From contig JAEUWY010000020.1 of the NCBI GenBank assembly GCA_022059125.1, positions 2,294,001 to 2,358,000 of the forward strand: DNA of 64,000 bases, in the 5' to 3' direction. How positions within the stretch are numbered: the first letter of the stretch is position 1; each line of letters starts with the position of its first letter. The translations under genes were made by a program, and so were the position numbers. Origin of the DNA: Corynespora cassiicola. Its lineage: Eukaryota; Ascomycota; Dothideomycetes; Pleosporales; Corynesporascaceae. Positions 1 to 12,299 of the stretch are shown piece by piece. The notes beneath the pieces are model-generated. The model had not been told where the DNA came from, did not search any database, and saw only the letters and a list, made by a program, of their open reading frames with translations.

Positions 1-213
1 ACAGTCTTGCTGAAATGCATTCTGCAGACAGCCGCTCAAACGCCGATAATGATGGTTAAAGTCTAGGAGAGTATAATGTGCAAGAAGTCAAGATCCAGGA
101 TGGCCGGTTGCAAAAGAGTATGTGGGTCGCAGATCGACTGCGATTGGACGCAAGTGTATGGCAGCGTGAAAATGGTAGTGACGTGTGGCAGGACTTGACG
201 ACGGCGCGATGAT

Positions 214-1183
214 TTACTGCTCGGCCTTGGCTTCCTTCTTGTCGGCCTCCATTTCGTGCTGTTTGGCCCTGACGGACTCCTTCCTGGCGTTCATGCGTGC
301 CTCCTCAGCCTCGACCATTTCTGCATGCTAGTCAGCCAATATTCTCAAGTAGTAATCTGCATGTCATGGCTGATTGATGCCATGACGAAGCAGATGCCCG
401 AATAAAAAAAACCGTCAACGTACCTCTCCACTGGTCTTCACCTGCATAGCGCTCGTGGTGAATCTTCTTCTCAATTATGTGTTTATGGGTTGGGTCGTTG
501 GGGTCAATAATCTTGATGGTCTCCCAGCGACCCTTGCCCTTTGTGGCATCGTTGGTCTCAAACGCAAAAGAGCCTAGGAGCGCGGCGAGGGTCAGACCCT
601 GGGCGTACATACGCGCCTGCACCAGCTTCTGGGATCCGGAGAGGGGCTGGCGGTGGACGAGGGCGAAGGAGCCGATCATGGAGCCGACCCAGAAGCCAAA
701 CAGGAGAGGGTAGCGGTTCTCTCCAGCCCATTCCCTTGCGATCTGCAGCGAGGTCTTGCCGGCATCGAGTTGTGCGGCGCGTTCCTTTTCGCGCTGCTCC
801 TCGCGGAGCTTCTCGGGGTTGTGGAGAACGTCGTAGCGGGCAGATGCGCGGTCGGCGGCGATGACAGCTGGAAGACTGGTCAGTACACGATCCGGCAGAT
901 GAACAGCAAATGCAGCGGTAGGATTTCATGTACCGATAAAAGTTCCGGTGGAGGCGACAAGGAAAGCACGGAAGGGGACGGTGAGGGCGCGGAACGCAGG
1001 AAATCTTCTGCTGGCGGCCATCACGCCCACGCCACCAATGGCCGTGCCAATGACACCACCAATGCTTCCACCCCTGACAGTGGCACTGCGCAAATGTTAG
1101 CGTGCTGCTCGACCTGAACGAGTGCGATGGCGCGACACATACTTGTAGTGGGCCTGCTCTTCTTCCTTGGTGAGGACCTTCAT
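214..1183 (-). CDS. rcf2: Respiratory supercomplex factor 2 (HIG1-domain inner-membrane protein)
   Basis: Four exons on the minus strand: 1183-1143, 1085-934, 867-424 and 320-214, giving 247 residues; all introns are GT-AG. The protein starts MKVLTKEEEQAHY, as fungal Rcf2 proteins do, followed by a Gly-rich membrane segment (GGSIGGVIGTAIGG). The C-terminal half is a HIG1 domain with two hydrophobic helices around the Q-x3-Q-x-R-x3-Q signature (QKLVQARMYAQG). After it comes a conserved tail (KIIDPNDPTHKHIIEKK) and a charged Ala/Glu/Lys-rich C-terminus. Rcf2 is known to bind cytochrome c oxidase and stabilise complex III-IV supercomplexes in the inner mitochondrial membrane. The start ATG is the only one that keeps the N-terminal family motif. 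The family assignment is secure; Rcf2 rather than Rcf1 is chosen from the N-terminal sequence and the two-part membrane layout. Confidence 0.88.
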
Positions 1184-2551
1184 GTTGGGGGTTTACGGGC
1201 TGCGCGGAGGATGGGACGACGGTATGGATGTCGGTATGGGAACAGTCGCTGGAGTGGGAGGCGAGTGTGCAGAGGTATGATGTGTGAGGGGAGGCGGCAG
1301 GGCGCTGACAGAGGGTCTTTAAAAGATAATGCCTCCCACCAAAATACTGAATAGTGACGTCGCCGAGCTCCCGAGCCGGCGCCGGGCCTGAGGTAAGGAT
1401 TCGGCGGCCCCCGGCTTGCGTACAAATGCTTCGTCTGGGCCTACAATCACTCCACCACGCCATGCAAACCGCTTACAGCGCCTAATCTGGGCTCATTTCG
1501 TCCCGAATTCAGCTGTGCCTGCATCCTTCGGCGCCTGGCTCTCCACACTCGAGCACGAAATTCTCCAGCTTGCGGGAGAGCTCAAGACGAGGGTAACGCA
1601 GCAGATGGCATCTCCTTGGACATGATAGACTATCCATGATGGCATATGCACGCACGAGCCCATCATCCGCAATCACTAACCCGAGCTCTGGGCATAATGC
1701 CTGCGCAACATTTTGTTGTTGGCCACTCGGTTGCATCTCGCGGGTTACCCGCATCTTCTTCGGTCTTGCGCGACATGCCGAAGCGGCTTCTCCTGACTTG
1801 CCGCTTGCCGCTCCCAACGTAATGCCACAAACATCGGCCGTTTTGAAGATTTTTTTTCTTTCTGCCTGCCTAAACCCATCGGCATTGTGTTGATCGATGC
1901 TTTTTGACGGATTTCTGGCCCTCTACAGCCTTCAAGTTGCTGTAGCTTTGCTTGCCTTCCCTTCTGATGTCATGCCGAGCACACGCCGAGTCTGTTCCGA
2001 AAGTACCGACAAGTCTCGAGCCATCTCCGAACATCTTCGGAGACATCCTCTCAACCCCATACGTCACCCATCATGGCTGTTATGAGCTTGCTCGAGCCCC
2101 CAAGTCTAGCCTAAGCATATCCTAAGAGAAATCTGCGCATATGAATGGAACCGCAGAGCCTCACACAAATCTACACACGGTTTCCAGGATGTGATTGATT
2201 GAAGAAAAATACCTACATCCCGGTCCTTTTTCATAATCCATAACGCCTTTGTAAGTATACAGCGGCATTCCGTTAGCATCGTCCATCTCTTCTGCCGTTA
2301 TGTGCTAAGTCTGTATACTGGCCAAGGATAAACAAGAGGACAGCTAACCGTGTCTCCATGAAACCATGTCAGCTCCTCCTAGAACATACTTTTTTCCTTA
2401 TCCCAACTGGTGACCTTTTTTCACATGCGTGCATTTTTGGAATATCCATGTTACTTTTTCTCATGAGATCGAACATCGCGGAGAAGGACATCCATGACTG
2501 ACGATAACCAAGTGGGCTGGATATAGACATGTAGTGCCGAGAGCGACACAG
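1184..2551. other. Intergenic region: rcf2 promoter and PUF-gene 3' flank
   Basis: About 1.4 kb with no supportable gene. The rcf2-proximal part is GC-rich and presumably promoter. The part from about 2100 to 2550 is AT-richer, as expected for the 3' UTR and polyadenylation region of the PUF gene. Open frames here lack introns, conserved motifs or coherent codon use. Confidence 0.6.
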
Positions 2552-5135
2552 TTAGCGGTAGCCACCGTAGCCACCAGCGCGGACGTGCGACGAGTAGCGG
2601 GGAAGCTGCATACCCGTGGGCGGTCCGGGCCGAGTAGCCAGGGCAGGGTTGCAGCAGAGCATGGCCACGCGGGAGCCGTACTTGGAGCCGCGGAGGGAGA
2701 CCATGTGCTTGCGGATGTGCGAGGCTACAAGATCTCGGTGATGGGTGCTGCTATTGGTCAAGATGTACTGGACCAAGTAGTTGCCAAATTGATCACCAGC
2801 AATATCAATCAACGGCATACGGGGACGGTCGGGGCGGCCCTCGCATACGCGCTCGAGGTAGCGGTCGAGGAACTCGCTGCCACCAATCTTGAGGCACTTC
2901 TCAATCACCTTGGAAGCATATTGATCCATGCTGTATTCGGTAGCAAAGCGGAGGATGTGGTCGACGGCTCGGTTGCGGTCCGCAGCGGCCCCGTGCTCGC
3001 AGATGTGCTGGATGCACCAATTGCCGAACTGGCCGTGCGAGATGACATCAATGCTTGCAAGGACTTCATTGATGCAGGGCCGCTAACAGTGCAGTTAGTG
3101 AATGTTCTACAATGACAACACCCCAACAGGAGAGGGTGAGAAAGTGGTAGTATGGAAATGGGCTCACCTTATCTTCCTCAAGGCAGTTCTCGAAAATGTT
3201 CTGCACCACAAGGCTGCCAGTCTCTCCCAAAGCGACCTCGTGCCACATGCCTCTAAGGGCTTCATTGACATACCGCATGATCTGAGGTGGAGAATCACTC
3301 CAGCGGAGTTCGAATAGCTTCTGCCATACATGGCACGCATAACGGTGGATCACAGTCTCTGGGATGCGGCGGAGCAGCTCGTGAACCATGGTGGCCTTGT
3401 ACTCCTCTGGGACACAGTCGAACGCCTTTTGGATCACGTGGCATCCAAAGGCATCCATGCTCAGATTCAAGGTGTTTCCACGTATAGCACCAGCAATTGC
3501 GATGACCTGTTCCGCAGTACCATGCTCGAAGCAGCGCTGAACTAGGAAGTTTCCAAAGCGATTGACCATGAGAGAGTATGCCTGCGATATGATGGCCTCG
3601 ACAATCTCATACTTCTGATCGGGAGTGCCGACCTTGAGCTTCTGCTGCAGAAAGATGGAAGCCTGTTGATCATTGTTGGCGATGATCTTATCGACGATGA
3701 GCTTCCAATTGCAACTCATGTTACGATCCAGAAGACGGCGATAGTTCATGGGCTCAGTCACAGGAGTGGTGTACTGAGCAGCAGCGGCAATGGGATCTTG
3801 AGGGATCTATAAAGCTGTTAGCTGATGGGACGACATGGTTCGCTACTTTCGAGACACTGACCTGGTTGTTCCAAGGTGATGGACCCATGGCATGAGCGAC
3901 ATTGAACTCGTTCGCCTCAGGGGAAAGTCTCGTGGCGGGCATAGGACCAATAGGGCCACTTTGGGCATACATCGAGGGCGTATTGGGACTCATGCCTCGC
4001 TCAACGATCGAATTAGAGTAGGCCGCATATTGATTGTAGCCAGTGGTATCAAATGCAGAAGCGGGCCGAGTAGTAGGGTTGAGACTAGGGCCACGGAAGC
4101 TCTGATCCAAAGGAAAATGGGCTGGCTCGTTCAAGAAGCCGTTACGTTGACGGTATACAGGCTGACTAGCGGTAGGCCGAGACTGCGGCTGGATAGGTCC
4201 AAAGTTCTGAGCAGTGTTGTTGTTCCAGCCATATGTAGAACGAGTTGAGGCATTGAACTTGTTCTGGAGCTGAGTAATTGTCTGCTCGGTGATGTCATCC
4301 ACGTAGTTGTAGTCAGCCTCCGAGGACTGCCCCAAATGGTCGAGCGTGGACTTTGTCACATGGTTGGTGTGGAGCTCCTGATTCATGCGAGCAACCTCGT
4401 TGCGAGCTTCGACGAGCTCCGCCCTCATTTTCTTCAGCTCCGTAGCATCGATGAGAACAGTGTCCATATCGGTGGATGGCGTCCTAATGAATTCATCGGT
4501 GGTAGCTGGGGTGATGGGGTTGGAGCTGGTGGATGATTCGTAGACTTCATGAGGCGCTGACTGCTCAGAGAGGCGCTGGAGAAGGGTGTCTACAACGGAG
4601 GGCTCATCTTGCTCGTCTAGCTTGTGCTTCTAGGTTTGTCAGCCCTTAGCTCTTAACAGTGTGAGTACTGGTGGGTAATTGAGGTGCAGACGGGGAATTC
4701 AACAACGCTGGTAGTGATAGCAACTAACAATCTATGGTAGAGAGAGAGAATAAGTGGAGGACGGGTCAGGATGATGATTTGATGAAAGAATTGGGGTGTG
4801 GATATGGGGAGCGGAATGATGACGGATGACGGCTCGCTGAATAGCGTTTGACCTGCAGCACTGACCTTGAAACCATCCAGTTGGTTCTGCTGCAGAGTTG
4901 GCATTGACTGGTTGGCGTGAGCAGAAGGACCAAGAGGACGCTTCATACCCTGCCAACTCGAGGTCAATGATGCGCTGATGGGCCGGTATTGGGTAAACGG
5001 GTGGGTGCGGGGTCCTACCGCCGCCATGCCCAAGACCTCTGGAGATGTATTGATCTTCAACTCCTCACCCATGACGAACCGAGCAGGACCTTTGCGAGGG
5101 GTGGGAGAGCCTTCGGAGGTTATATTGAAGCTCAT
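2552..5135 (-). CDS. Pumilio (PUF) family RNA-binding protein
   Basis: Four phase-0 exons: 5135-4866, 4629-3862, 3806-3168 and 3082-2552, giving 735 residues. The N-terminal half is low complexity (Ser/Pro/Asn/Gln) with a short coiled-coil-like stretch (ELKKMRAELVEARNEVARMNQEL). The C-terminal half is a PUF homology domain with about eight alpha-helical repeats. Recognition helices visible in order include NRFGNFLVQ, DAFGCHVIQ, YACHVWQ, TGSLVVQ, GQFGNWCIQ, DQYASKVIE, DQFGNYLVQ and SKYGSRVA. PUF proteins bind 3' UTR elements containing UGUA and repress or localise mRNAs in the cytoplasm. No RRM is visible, so it is not a Jsn1/Puf2 architecture; it looks closer to RRM-less fungal PUFs such as S. 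pombe Mpf1. The tail after the repeats is short and Gly/Arg/Tyr rich. The start ATG was chosen because the first exon joins in frame and a TATA-like element lies 200 bp upstream. Confidence 0.88.
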
Positions 5136-5335
5136 GATGAAGGACTCCAGGAGAGTAGGTAGATGGAAGAGATTCGGAAAACAGGTACTGTGAGGTACTC
5201 GGGCAGATGTCGAGATAATATGCAAGACTCCACAGCGGCTGATAGTGTGGCTCCTGTTTGGCGGCGATAAATGGCCAGGGTAGATGCAGAAACAACGGTA
5301 AGGGAGAAGAGAGAAAATGGGCTAGATCGAAGGCA

Positions 5336-5341
5336 TATATA
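5336..5341 (-). promoter_or_regulatory. TATA-like element of the PUF gene
   Basis: TATATA lies about 200 bp upstream of the PUF start codon, in a purine-rich leader. The position fits a core promoter with a 5' UTR of roughly 150 nt. This is inferred from position and motif only. Confidence 0.4.
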
Positions 5342-5827
5342 AGGTCAAGAGCCCACGCTCGCGACCTGAATAGAGGGCAGTGGCGATGACAGCAATGGCT
5401 GCAGGCACAAGGAGCGTGAGGGAAGTTAGAGGAGGGAGTGGGAGAAAGAAGAAGCAGAGGGGCGGTGCTGTGGGGAAGGAGGACGAGGTAAAGGCGACTG
5501 AGAGGCGGTGGGCTTTGGTGCGCGTCGAAATTCAATCGGGAAGGGACCACGGCCGTGGACGCGCCAATCAAACGACTGCCACCAAAGAGCATTGGACTCC
5601 CTATAGGCCTCTGGGCTGGGGAATTCTGGTTTCCACGGGACCTTTTCTAGCTCCTTTGCAGTTTTTGAAGATAGACTGACTACAACAGTGTCTGGTATCC
5701 GGCAGGGGAATATCTAGCCAGATGTTGGAGAGAGGTGGCGGCTCCAGTGGGATACAATGGCACATACCTCTGAGGTGTCTATGTGATCTAGTTACGCCAT
5801 TGTAAGTGAGAGACTTTAGAAGTCGCG

Positions 5828-5847
5828 ACGCGTCTCTGTAGACGCGT
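5828..5847. promoter_or_regulatory. Paired ACGCGT (MluI cell-cycle box-like) elements
   Basis: Two exact ACGCGT hexamers, at 5828-5833 and 5842-5847, each within the palindrome GACGCGTC and 14 bp apart start to start. ACGCGT is the known core site of the fungal MBF (Mbp1/Res) G1/S factor. The pair lies about 690 bp upstream of the PUF start. Function is inferred only. Confidence 0.35.
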
Positions 5848-6492
5848 CCAAGGTACCGAGCGATATTTCAGCCACCTACTTACTTGCGCTACGCACCTGG
5901 GCGGGTGAAAGAACTGCCATGTGACCATTCTTTGACGGGAACATGGAAAAAGTCCAGGATCGACCATGAGATATGTTCAACCGGTAAACAAATGACAAAG
6001 GTAATATAGGAAGGGACGTTCGTATTTGTGTAAAAAAGAGTAACTCTTTTTCCACTAAGAGGCGGAAATATAAGCAGTGCAAAGAGACGGGATGAGGGTG
6101 CCCAGGCTTAATATCCAGCTGTTGGACTTGGGAAAGGAAGATAGTAGAGTATAAAACAAGTCTTAGGAGAATGATAGATGTAAAAAAAATGTCAAGAATT
6201 AGGGAGAAATACAAGCGTTAGCGGTAGTGTGATGTGCTATTGGACCACTCTTTACTCGGGTAGAAATCCATGTACAGTCCCCTCTAGCTCAAATATATAG
6301 CGCAGCACATCCTTGTGGATTAGGTTAGTCGATCGTGCAGCCGACAGTGCATTGACCGGCTGCGCTAGATTTTCGAGCTGGGGGGTGGGGTTGTATGTGC
6401 TTCCCTTATTACTCCAATAACCCACGTATATACATCCCAATTCGTTGCACTGACCAAAGAATCGAAGTAAAAGAAAAGAGTGGTGGCGGAGT

Positions 6493-9373
6493 TCATGCCA
6501 CGACCGAAGATGGCGTGACATTCCACGCATAGTCAAAAAGGCCCAAGGCCAAAGCACCTTCGATACCCCTCCATTTCGCACTTTCTCCAAGTACGACAAA
6601 ATCTGGTTGACCAACCCCGGTAAGCATAGGCACTAGCCTGGCTGCCTGAGACAGTCCTTCTGCGTCGGCACCCCACAGTACAAGCTCAAGCCTCTCACCC
6701 TCAAGAGGGCGCAAAAATGCCGCACCACGGGCTTCCGCTCCATAATTCTGAACACTCCCATGGCCATCGCGAACTGATGCACCATTGGCATCTACTTGGA
6801 TAGGAAAATCAGGGTGTAAGCTTGCGGGTGCATCGCCAATAGTGATGGAGATGACATTTCCAGTCGCAGACTCTATTGCTGGCTCAAAGCTAGATAGGAT
6901 CTGCGTATCCGCCTGGAAATATTGATGCAGGTTTCGCGAGACCTGGAGGGCAATACGGGATGTTTGGTTGCCTCCAGATTGACGAATGATGAAGGGTCCG
7001 TTTGTGCGAAGGATTGCAGTCATCGATCCAAGCTGTCTGCCGTTCCGTTGGAGGGAATCGTCATCTGTGCCAACAAAAGATCCAACCTTGGAAGGTCAGC
7101 GGCAAATTTCTAAGCCAGAAATTTACTTACTTCCCAGGACCCCGTAACCTTCGAAAGGCCCACCTTCTCACCTTGGCTCGTCTCCGCTAGGATGACCTCT
7201 TGGCCATCAATGGACACTGAATTCACGCCCAACACAGCCGGATTGAATTCTAAACCAAGGACGTTGGAAGTTCTAATGGCATGGCCTCTGACGCTGACTC
7301 TCCCGTACTGTCCAGGATCTATGAGGTGCGTCACTAAAATACCACCCTTGGAGCCTGTGTCCCCTGGATCGCCAACCACAAAGCTGAAATCGGCAAGCCT
7401 CCGGGGTATGGTATCATTGCTTGTCGTTTGCTCGTAGTAAAAGTCAACGAGTTGTGGAGAAGTCATCACATCATCCCACCAATGATTCCGTCCGGGAACC
7501 TCATTGTAGCTAGAGTTGGTGCCGGCCTGGAAGAGTTGCTGGCTGAGAAGTCGGGAGCTGTAGGCTGGAACATTATCGTCTATTTCACCATGCTGTTGCT
7601 GAACCGGGATACCACGGGCATTCTCCATCAGCATTTCGTGACGGTAGCTGTTGAGAGACCCACTTATTATGGCCGTACGCCTGGGATCTGCAGGCTGCCA
7701 GAGTTCGTATGGCACATATTCTTAGGAGATCAGCATATTGTCATCAAATGGAGAATGACCCACTTTGAATTGAAGCATAGCCAGAAACTGGGGCGGCGGC
7801 GATGATCTTGTCCGGATGATGGGTAAGCGCATACCACGTTCCTTGTCCGCCATTGGAATGACCGCTAACGATCAGTCGGTTGATGTCAACGCCTGGACCT
7901 TGCCAGCCAACATATTCAATCCAATCAGGGATACTGCTGATTGCAGCCTCAACGTCAGTCCAACCCCAATTGTGCCAGTCATCTCCAGACCAAGGCGTCA
8001 CGCCTGTTGGGAACATGACCCAAGAACAGAGGTCGGGCACAGAATCTAAAGCACGGGCAACCATGCCATTGTCTGCCTCCAAACCGGCGCCATGGAGTCC
8101 CAAGAGCACGGGCAGGTTAGGATCATGGCCTATACGGCACGTTGCATTCCTGGCAGGAGGGCGAAGCATAGTGTACGAGACCATACCGCCAGGATGCGCG
8201 TAAGTAACCTTGTGAGGCTCATACAATGATAGTTGATTGAGCTCCTGAGACACTGCAAGAGAAGACACTTGACTGCTACCAACTCTTCTGTAGGAAATAG
8301 TATAATTGACTGAGGAAACATTGCGAGCTGGCAAAGAAACATTGAAAGCAACTGGCCTTGTCTGACCTGCAACTACGACTACGCTGGATTGATTGCTGGG
8401 GGATGTGCGATTCTGGGAGGATGTCAATGCCCGCGGTGCTGGTGCGAGAAGTAGTTGCGAACCTGCCCTCTGCCCCAGCAAAGAAAAGGGGGTTCTCACG
8501 TCTGAAGAGTGGATATCAACTATTTCGACATCATCTTCACCACTATTACGAAGGGTGACTGAGCCGGCTGGTGATGCCAGTCTACCATCTACCACATCTG
8601 ACATCAATATGCCGGGCCTTGCCAATTCTAGAGTACCCGTTGTTTGGCGAAAATCCACCAACACATCAATGGTTGGGGCTAATATACCGCCAAAGGCTCT
8701 GACATCTCTAACAAGGCGTAGATCGATACGATGCGTGCCTGGCGCAAGATGAAGCACCGGAGGTGCTTTTCGATACGTGTAAAAGTCACCACCGAAATAA
8801 TGGACGTCGTCGATCCAATATTCCAGTATCGCGTCGGTATGGAGAACAACATGTTGAATTTCGCTCCCGCTCACGATAAGCTCCCCTCGGGCCCAACACT
8901 GGTACTGGACGGCAGCCCAGCCATAGACGACCTTGAGGAAATCCCAGTCGACATTGGAGTAGGCGATGCTCAACGTGGCATTTGTCGACAGAGCCGAGCT
9001 TGATGTCTGCGTAGCTTGGGTGATGTTCCACTTGGCCATGCCATTGGTCGGTAGAGAGCTCCGGAACTCTGCTTCTGGGTCATAGTGCAGCTGTCGGAAC
9101 CCTCCGATGAACTCCAAAGGGTCTGCTCCCCACGTAGCCTCTAGGTGGATTGTCAGCCTCGATACCCAAGGATCCTCAACGCAACTGAAGATTTGCCATG
9201 CCTCTTGTCCCGATTTGAAACGGCCCCAAGACCTGCCATGAGGTGCTCAGTGACAGCGGGGAAGCGGCCTGCCGAGTTCCCATCGGAAACATGACGCGTC
9301 CAGGCTGCGCAGCATTGCATACGAAGACGACCAGACACCACACGAAGGATACGAAGAAGACACCAATGGCCAT
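6493..9373 (-). CDS. Secreted alpha/beta hydrolase (S9 / PHB-depolymerase-like esterase)
   Basis: Four exons: 9373-9202, 9140-7764, 7720-7131 and 7086-6493, giving 910 residues. The N-terminus has a hydrophobic signal peptide (MAIGVFFVSFVWCLVVFVCNA). Residues of about 60-330 form a beta-rich non-catalytic region. The hydrolase fold follows: an LLGLHGAG oxyanion strand, nucleophile Ser486 in GHSNGG, a likely acid in EIDDNV (Asp564/565) and a catalytic His in GRNHWW (about 596). A large C-terminal domain follows. This matches fungal secreted proteins annotated as prolyl-oligopeptidase-like or polyhydroxybutyrate-depolymerase-like; the substrate cannot be told from sequence. The first intron (9201-9141) uses a GC donor and an AG acceptor, and the splice restores IGTREATWGADP in frame. 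Introns 2 and 3 are 43-44 nt, very short. Confidence 0.83.
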
Positions 9374-9798
9374 GGTTCACGCAGGAGACACGAGACGACC
9401 GTCGACGCGTAGGTCAGAAGAGGGTGGTGGCGCACGTGGGGTGAGTTGTGGTTGGATCAAGCACTCGACAGCGGCTTAGTCAGGACCGTGGGTCGTGAGT
9501 GCCCCTGTTCCGTGTCTAAATTGAGCAGATCAGACCCGCTTTCGGACGCGGGTCGATGTCAGTCACCAGTGCTTGCGCCGTTAATTACAACGGCTCACGG
9601 CTCAACACCACGACTCTCCGCGCCTTTTGCCCCGATTGCACCGCCGACGCCCGCCACGTTGCACACGTCTGCCTCCCGGTGATACAAGGTCGCATCCCGC
9701 AGGGCGACGACAGGACACATCCACGACACCCTATCGCAGCTCCCATGGCCTAACCAACGCTCCGACGACACCCCGACGACCTTTGCAGTGCCACCGCC
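9374..9798. other. Divergent promoter region between hydrolase and TPT transporter
   Basis: This 425-bp stretch separates two divergently transcribed genes and so holds both promoters. It is GC-rich and has no TATA box that I can assign. One ACGCGT occurs near 9405. No gene is seen. Confidence 0.5.
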
Positions 9799-11490
9799 AT
9801 GGCCTCCGCGTCGCAGCAAGACCCCATCCAGACATTCAAGTTCCCGGCCTTCCAGCCTGACCTCCTCCCCACTCATGAGGAGGAGCCCTTCGGTCTCACG
9901 TCGTCGCGATCGGCGAGCCCAAACCTCGCAGCACAGCAGAATGGCGGCGCGCTCCCGTCAGACAGGTGGCAGCCGCGCAAGGAGCAGCGCTTCAGTCATG
10001 CGAGCCCTGCGCCCGCCAACAGGCACGGCAGACAAAAGAGCTTGAGCGAAGCCATTAGAACCATTCGGGGCAGGAAAGCCAGTGTCAGCCAGAATGCCCA
10101 CGAGCTGGCCGATGCTCTGAAAGCTCCGCTTTCCCCCAGGCTCATAGTATGTAGGAACGGCCCAGTCCCCCGGTCGCCGACTAACGCCCTGTAGACACTG
10201 TGCGGTATCTGGTATATGACGTCCATCTTCTCCAATACCTCGTCCAAGGCCATCCTCACCGCGCTACCGAAGCCCATCACCCTGACCCTGGTGCAATTTG
10301 CATTCGTCTCTGGATGGTGCATACTCCTAGCAGCTCTGGCCAAGAGATATCCACGGATGAAACAAACCATGCCCTTTTTGAAATACGGAATCCGCCCGCC
10401 GACCAAGGAGCTCATCATGACCACAATGCCCCTCACCCTCTTCCAGATCGGAGGACACATTCTCAGCTCCGACGCTATGGCACGGATACCGGTGTCCCTG
10501 GTCCACACCATCAAAGGGCTGTCCCCTCTGCTTACGGTTGCGGCATACAGGATCTTCTTCAAAATCGAGTATTCGATCCCTACCTACCTGTCCTTGGTAC
10601 CCCTCACACTTGGCGTGGTTATGGCTTGCTCTGCGGACTTCAATGCAAACTTCATGGGGCTCCTCATGGCTTTCGCCAGCGCCATTCTGTTTGTAACGCA
10701 GAACATTGTCTCTAAGCAGATCTTCAACGATGCTGCCGCCGCAGAGAAGGAGGGCCTGCCACCGACGAGGTTTACCAAACCAGACAAGCTCAACCTGCTC
10801 TGTTATTCTTCTGGTCTTGCCTTCATATTCACTGTCCCGCTTTGGCTTTGGTCTGAAGGCTTTACGCTCATAAGCGACTTCCTCCACGACGCATCTATAG
10901 ACCTTTCCGAGCGCCCGGGCTCCTACGATCACGGGCGGTTACTCATCGAATTCCTGTTCAACGGCACGTTCCACTTTGGACAGAATATTGTGGCCTTTGT
11001 CCTCTTGTCCATGATATCCCCGGTGACTTATTCGGTGGCCTCGTTGATCAAGCGCGTTTTCGTAATTGTTTTTGCCATTGTGTGGTTTGGGAAGCCCATG
11101 ACCATGGTCCAGGCATGCGGCTTCGTTCTTACTTTCCTCGGCCTGTACCTCTACGACAGGACGTCCGACGCCGCCAAAGCCGACAAGCGCGCCAAGGCCT
11201 TGCAGTCTAAGAACCAGGGAACCCTCCTCCCCCTCACGACAGATAAGCTGCCCCGCCCAACCTTTACGGCGAGCCCAGCGGGCATGTCTGCTGGCACCGG
11301 AGCGTATCCCATGTCTGCAGGGCCCTTGGAATCGAGGGACGATAAGCGGGATGACGATGCAGGATCAGGGCGTGCAGCTGGCGGGTCGAGCCAGCCGAGC
11401 TGGCTTCCACCCGGGACGAAACAGGAGGAGACATGGCGACCCAATGGGATGAACGGCAGGACCAACGGCGTTGGTGTTTCTTACGGATAA
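9799..11490 (+). CDS. TPT-family nucleotide-sugar/phosphate transporter, SLY41-like
   Basis: Two exons, 9799-10146 and 10195-11490, giving 547 residues; the 48-nt intron joins ...SPRLI to TLCGIWYMTS. A polar N-terminal tail of about 130 residues precedes roughly ten hydrophobic segments of the drug/metabolite-transporter superfamily TPT domain. Visible signatures include KAILTALPKPITLTLVQF near the first helix and SVASLIKRVFVIVFAIVWFGKP near the last, the latter being the typical K-R motif of TPT and SLC35E proteins. A Pro/Ser/Gly-rich cytosolic tail ends the protein. S. cerevisiae SLY41, an ER/Golgi member of this family, suppresses loss of the Rab YPT1. Orthology to SLY41 is likely but unproven, and the substrate is unknown. 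Its start context (GCCACCGCCATGG) is good. Confidence 0.85.
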
Positions 11491-12299
11491 CTAGCTTTTG
11501 GGGGGGAGGGTGGTGTTACTGTGAGGTGAACGCCCTGTTCATGTCACCATGTGTATTGTTAGATGTTTTGACGACTTGGATTATGTATAGAAGGGTGTTG
11601 AGAAATCTAGAAGCGCATTTGGATAGGAGTTTGAGCAATCAAACACACGGGCGGCGGCTACTCAGACGTGAAGGCTGCGGTATCCAGCCAACGATCAGCC
11701 GCTTCTACGCCCCATGTAGTCGTAGTAGACCTAGCGGACAGGCACAGACACGTGTACAAAGTGGACCCACGTGGAGGCCAGGATCGGAACAGCCCTGGAG
11801 CGCTCTGCACGTCAATCATCCGGGCCAGGCGTCGTGTAGGCTGCTCCGTCTGCCGTGCACATGGTCTCCAGCCCACTGCCGCGCGCACAGATTGATTCAC
11901 CCAGGCCCGTGAATGCGCATCGTGGTCCACGGCCGCCGAGGGCGCTACTTTGGGAGACAAGCTAGTGCCAAGGCCATGGTTTGCCGGTGACGGCGCCCTG
12001 CATATCGCACATGGCATACCGCACATGTCCAGGCACCGTCCGGCCGTGTCCCATTCACAGGGCATGGCGGCGGCGGCGAGCATGGCGTCCGCAGGCGGGC
12101 TCAACAATGTCGTCACCTGGGAAACAGGCCAGAGTGATGCGGCAGGTGCCCGCGGCCCCGACCCCCATGTGCATCGTAAGCGAGCCCCCCCGGCGAATCA
12201 TGGAACGTTGCCTCTACGCCTGACATCAACGCCACGCCGACGACCTCTCCCTACCACGTATTTTTCCCGCCCGTCCAAGGTTCTGGTCGGCCCTTAACC
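11491..12299. other. Intergenic region between TPT transporter and SEY1
   Basis: About 800 bp of GC-rich sequence holding the transporter 3' UTR and the SEY1 promoter. Open frames on both strands are Arg/Pro/His-rich shadows without introns or motifs. No TATA box was recognised. Confidence 0.5.

Larger units (their letters stand above)
5136..6492. other. Intergenic region: PUF promoter and hydrolase 3' flank
   Basis: No gene seen. It contains a TATA-like element at 5336-5341, a CCAATCA box at 5564-5570 and a pair of ACGCGT elements at 5828-5847, all upstream of the PUF gene. The part from about 5900 to 6490 is AT-rich and fits the 3' region of the hydrolase gene. Confidence 0.6.

Noticed and set aside
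558..1463. 301-codon minus-strand frame
   Set aside because: Runs through the rcf2 exons and introns in the wrong frame; the spliced rcf2 model explains the region.
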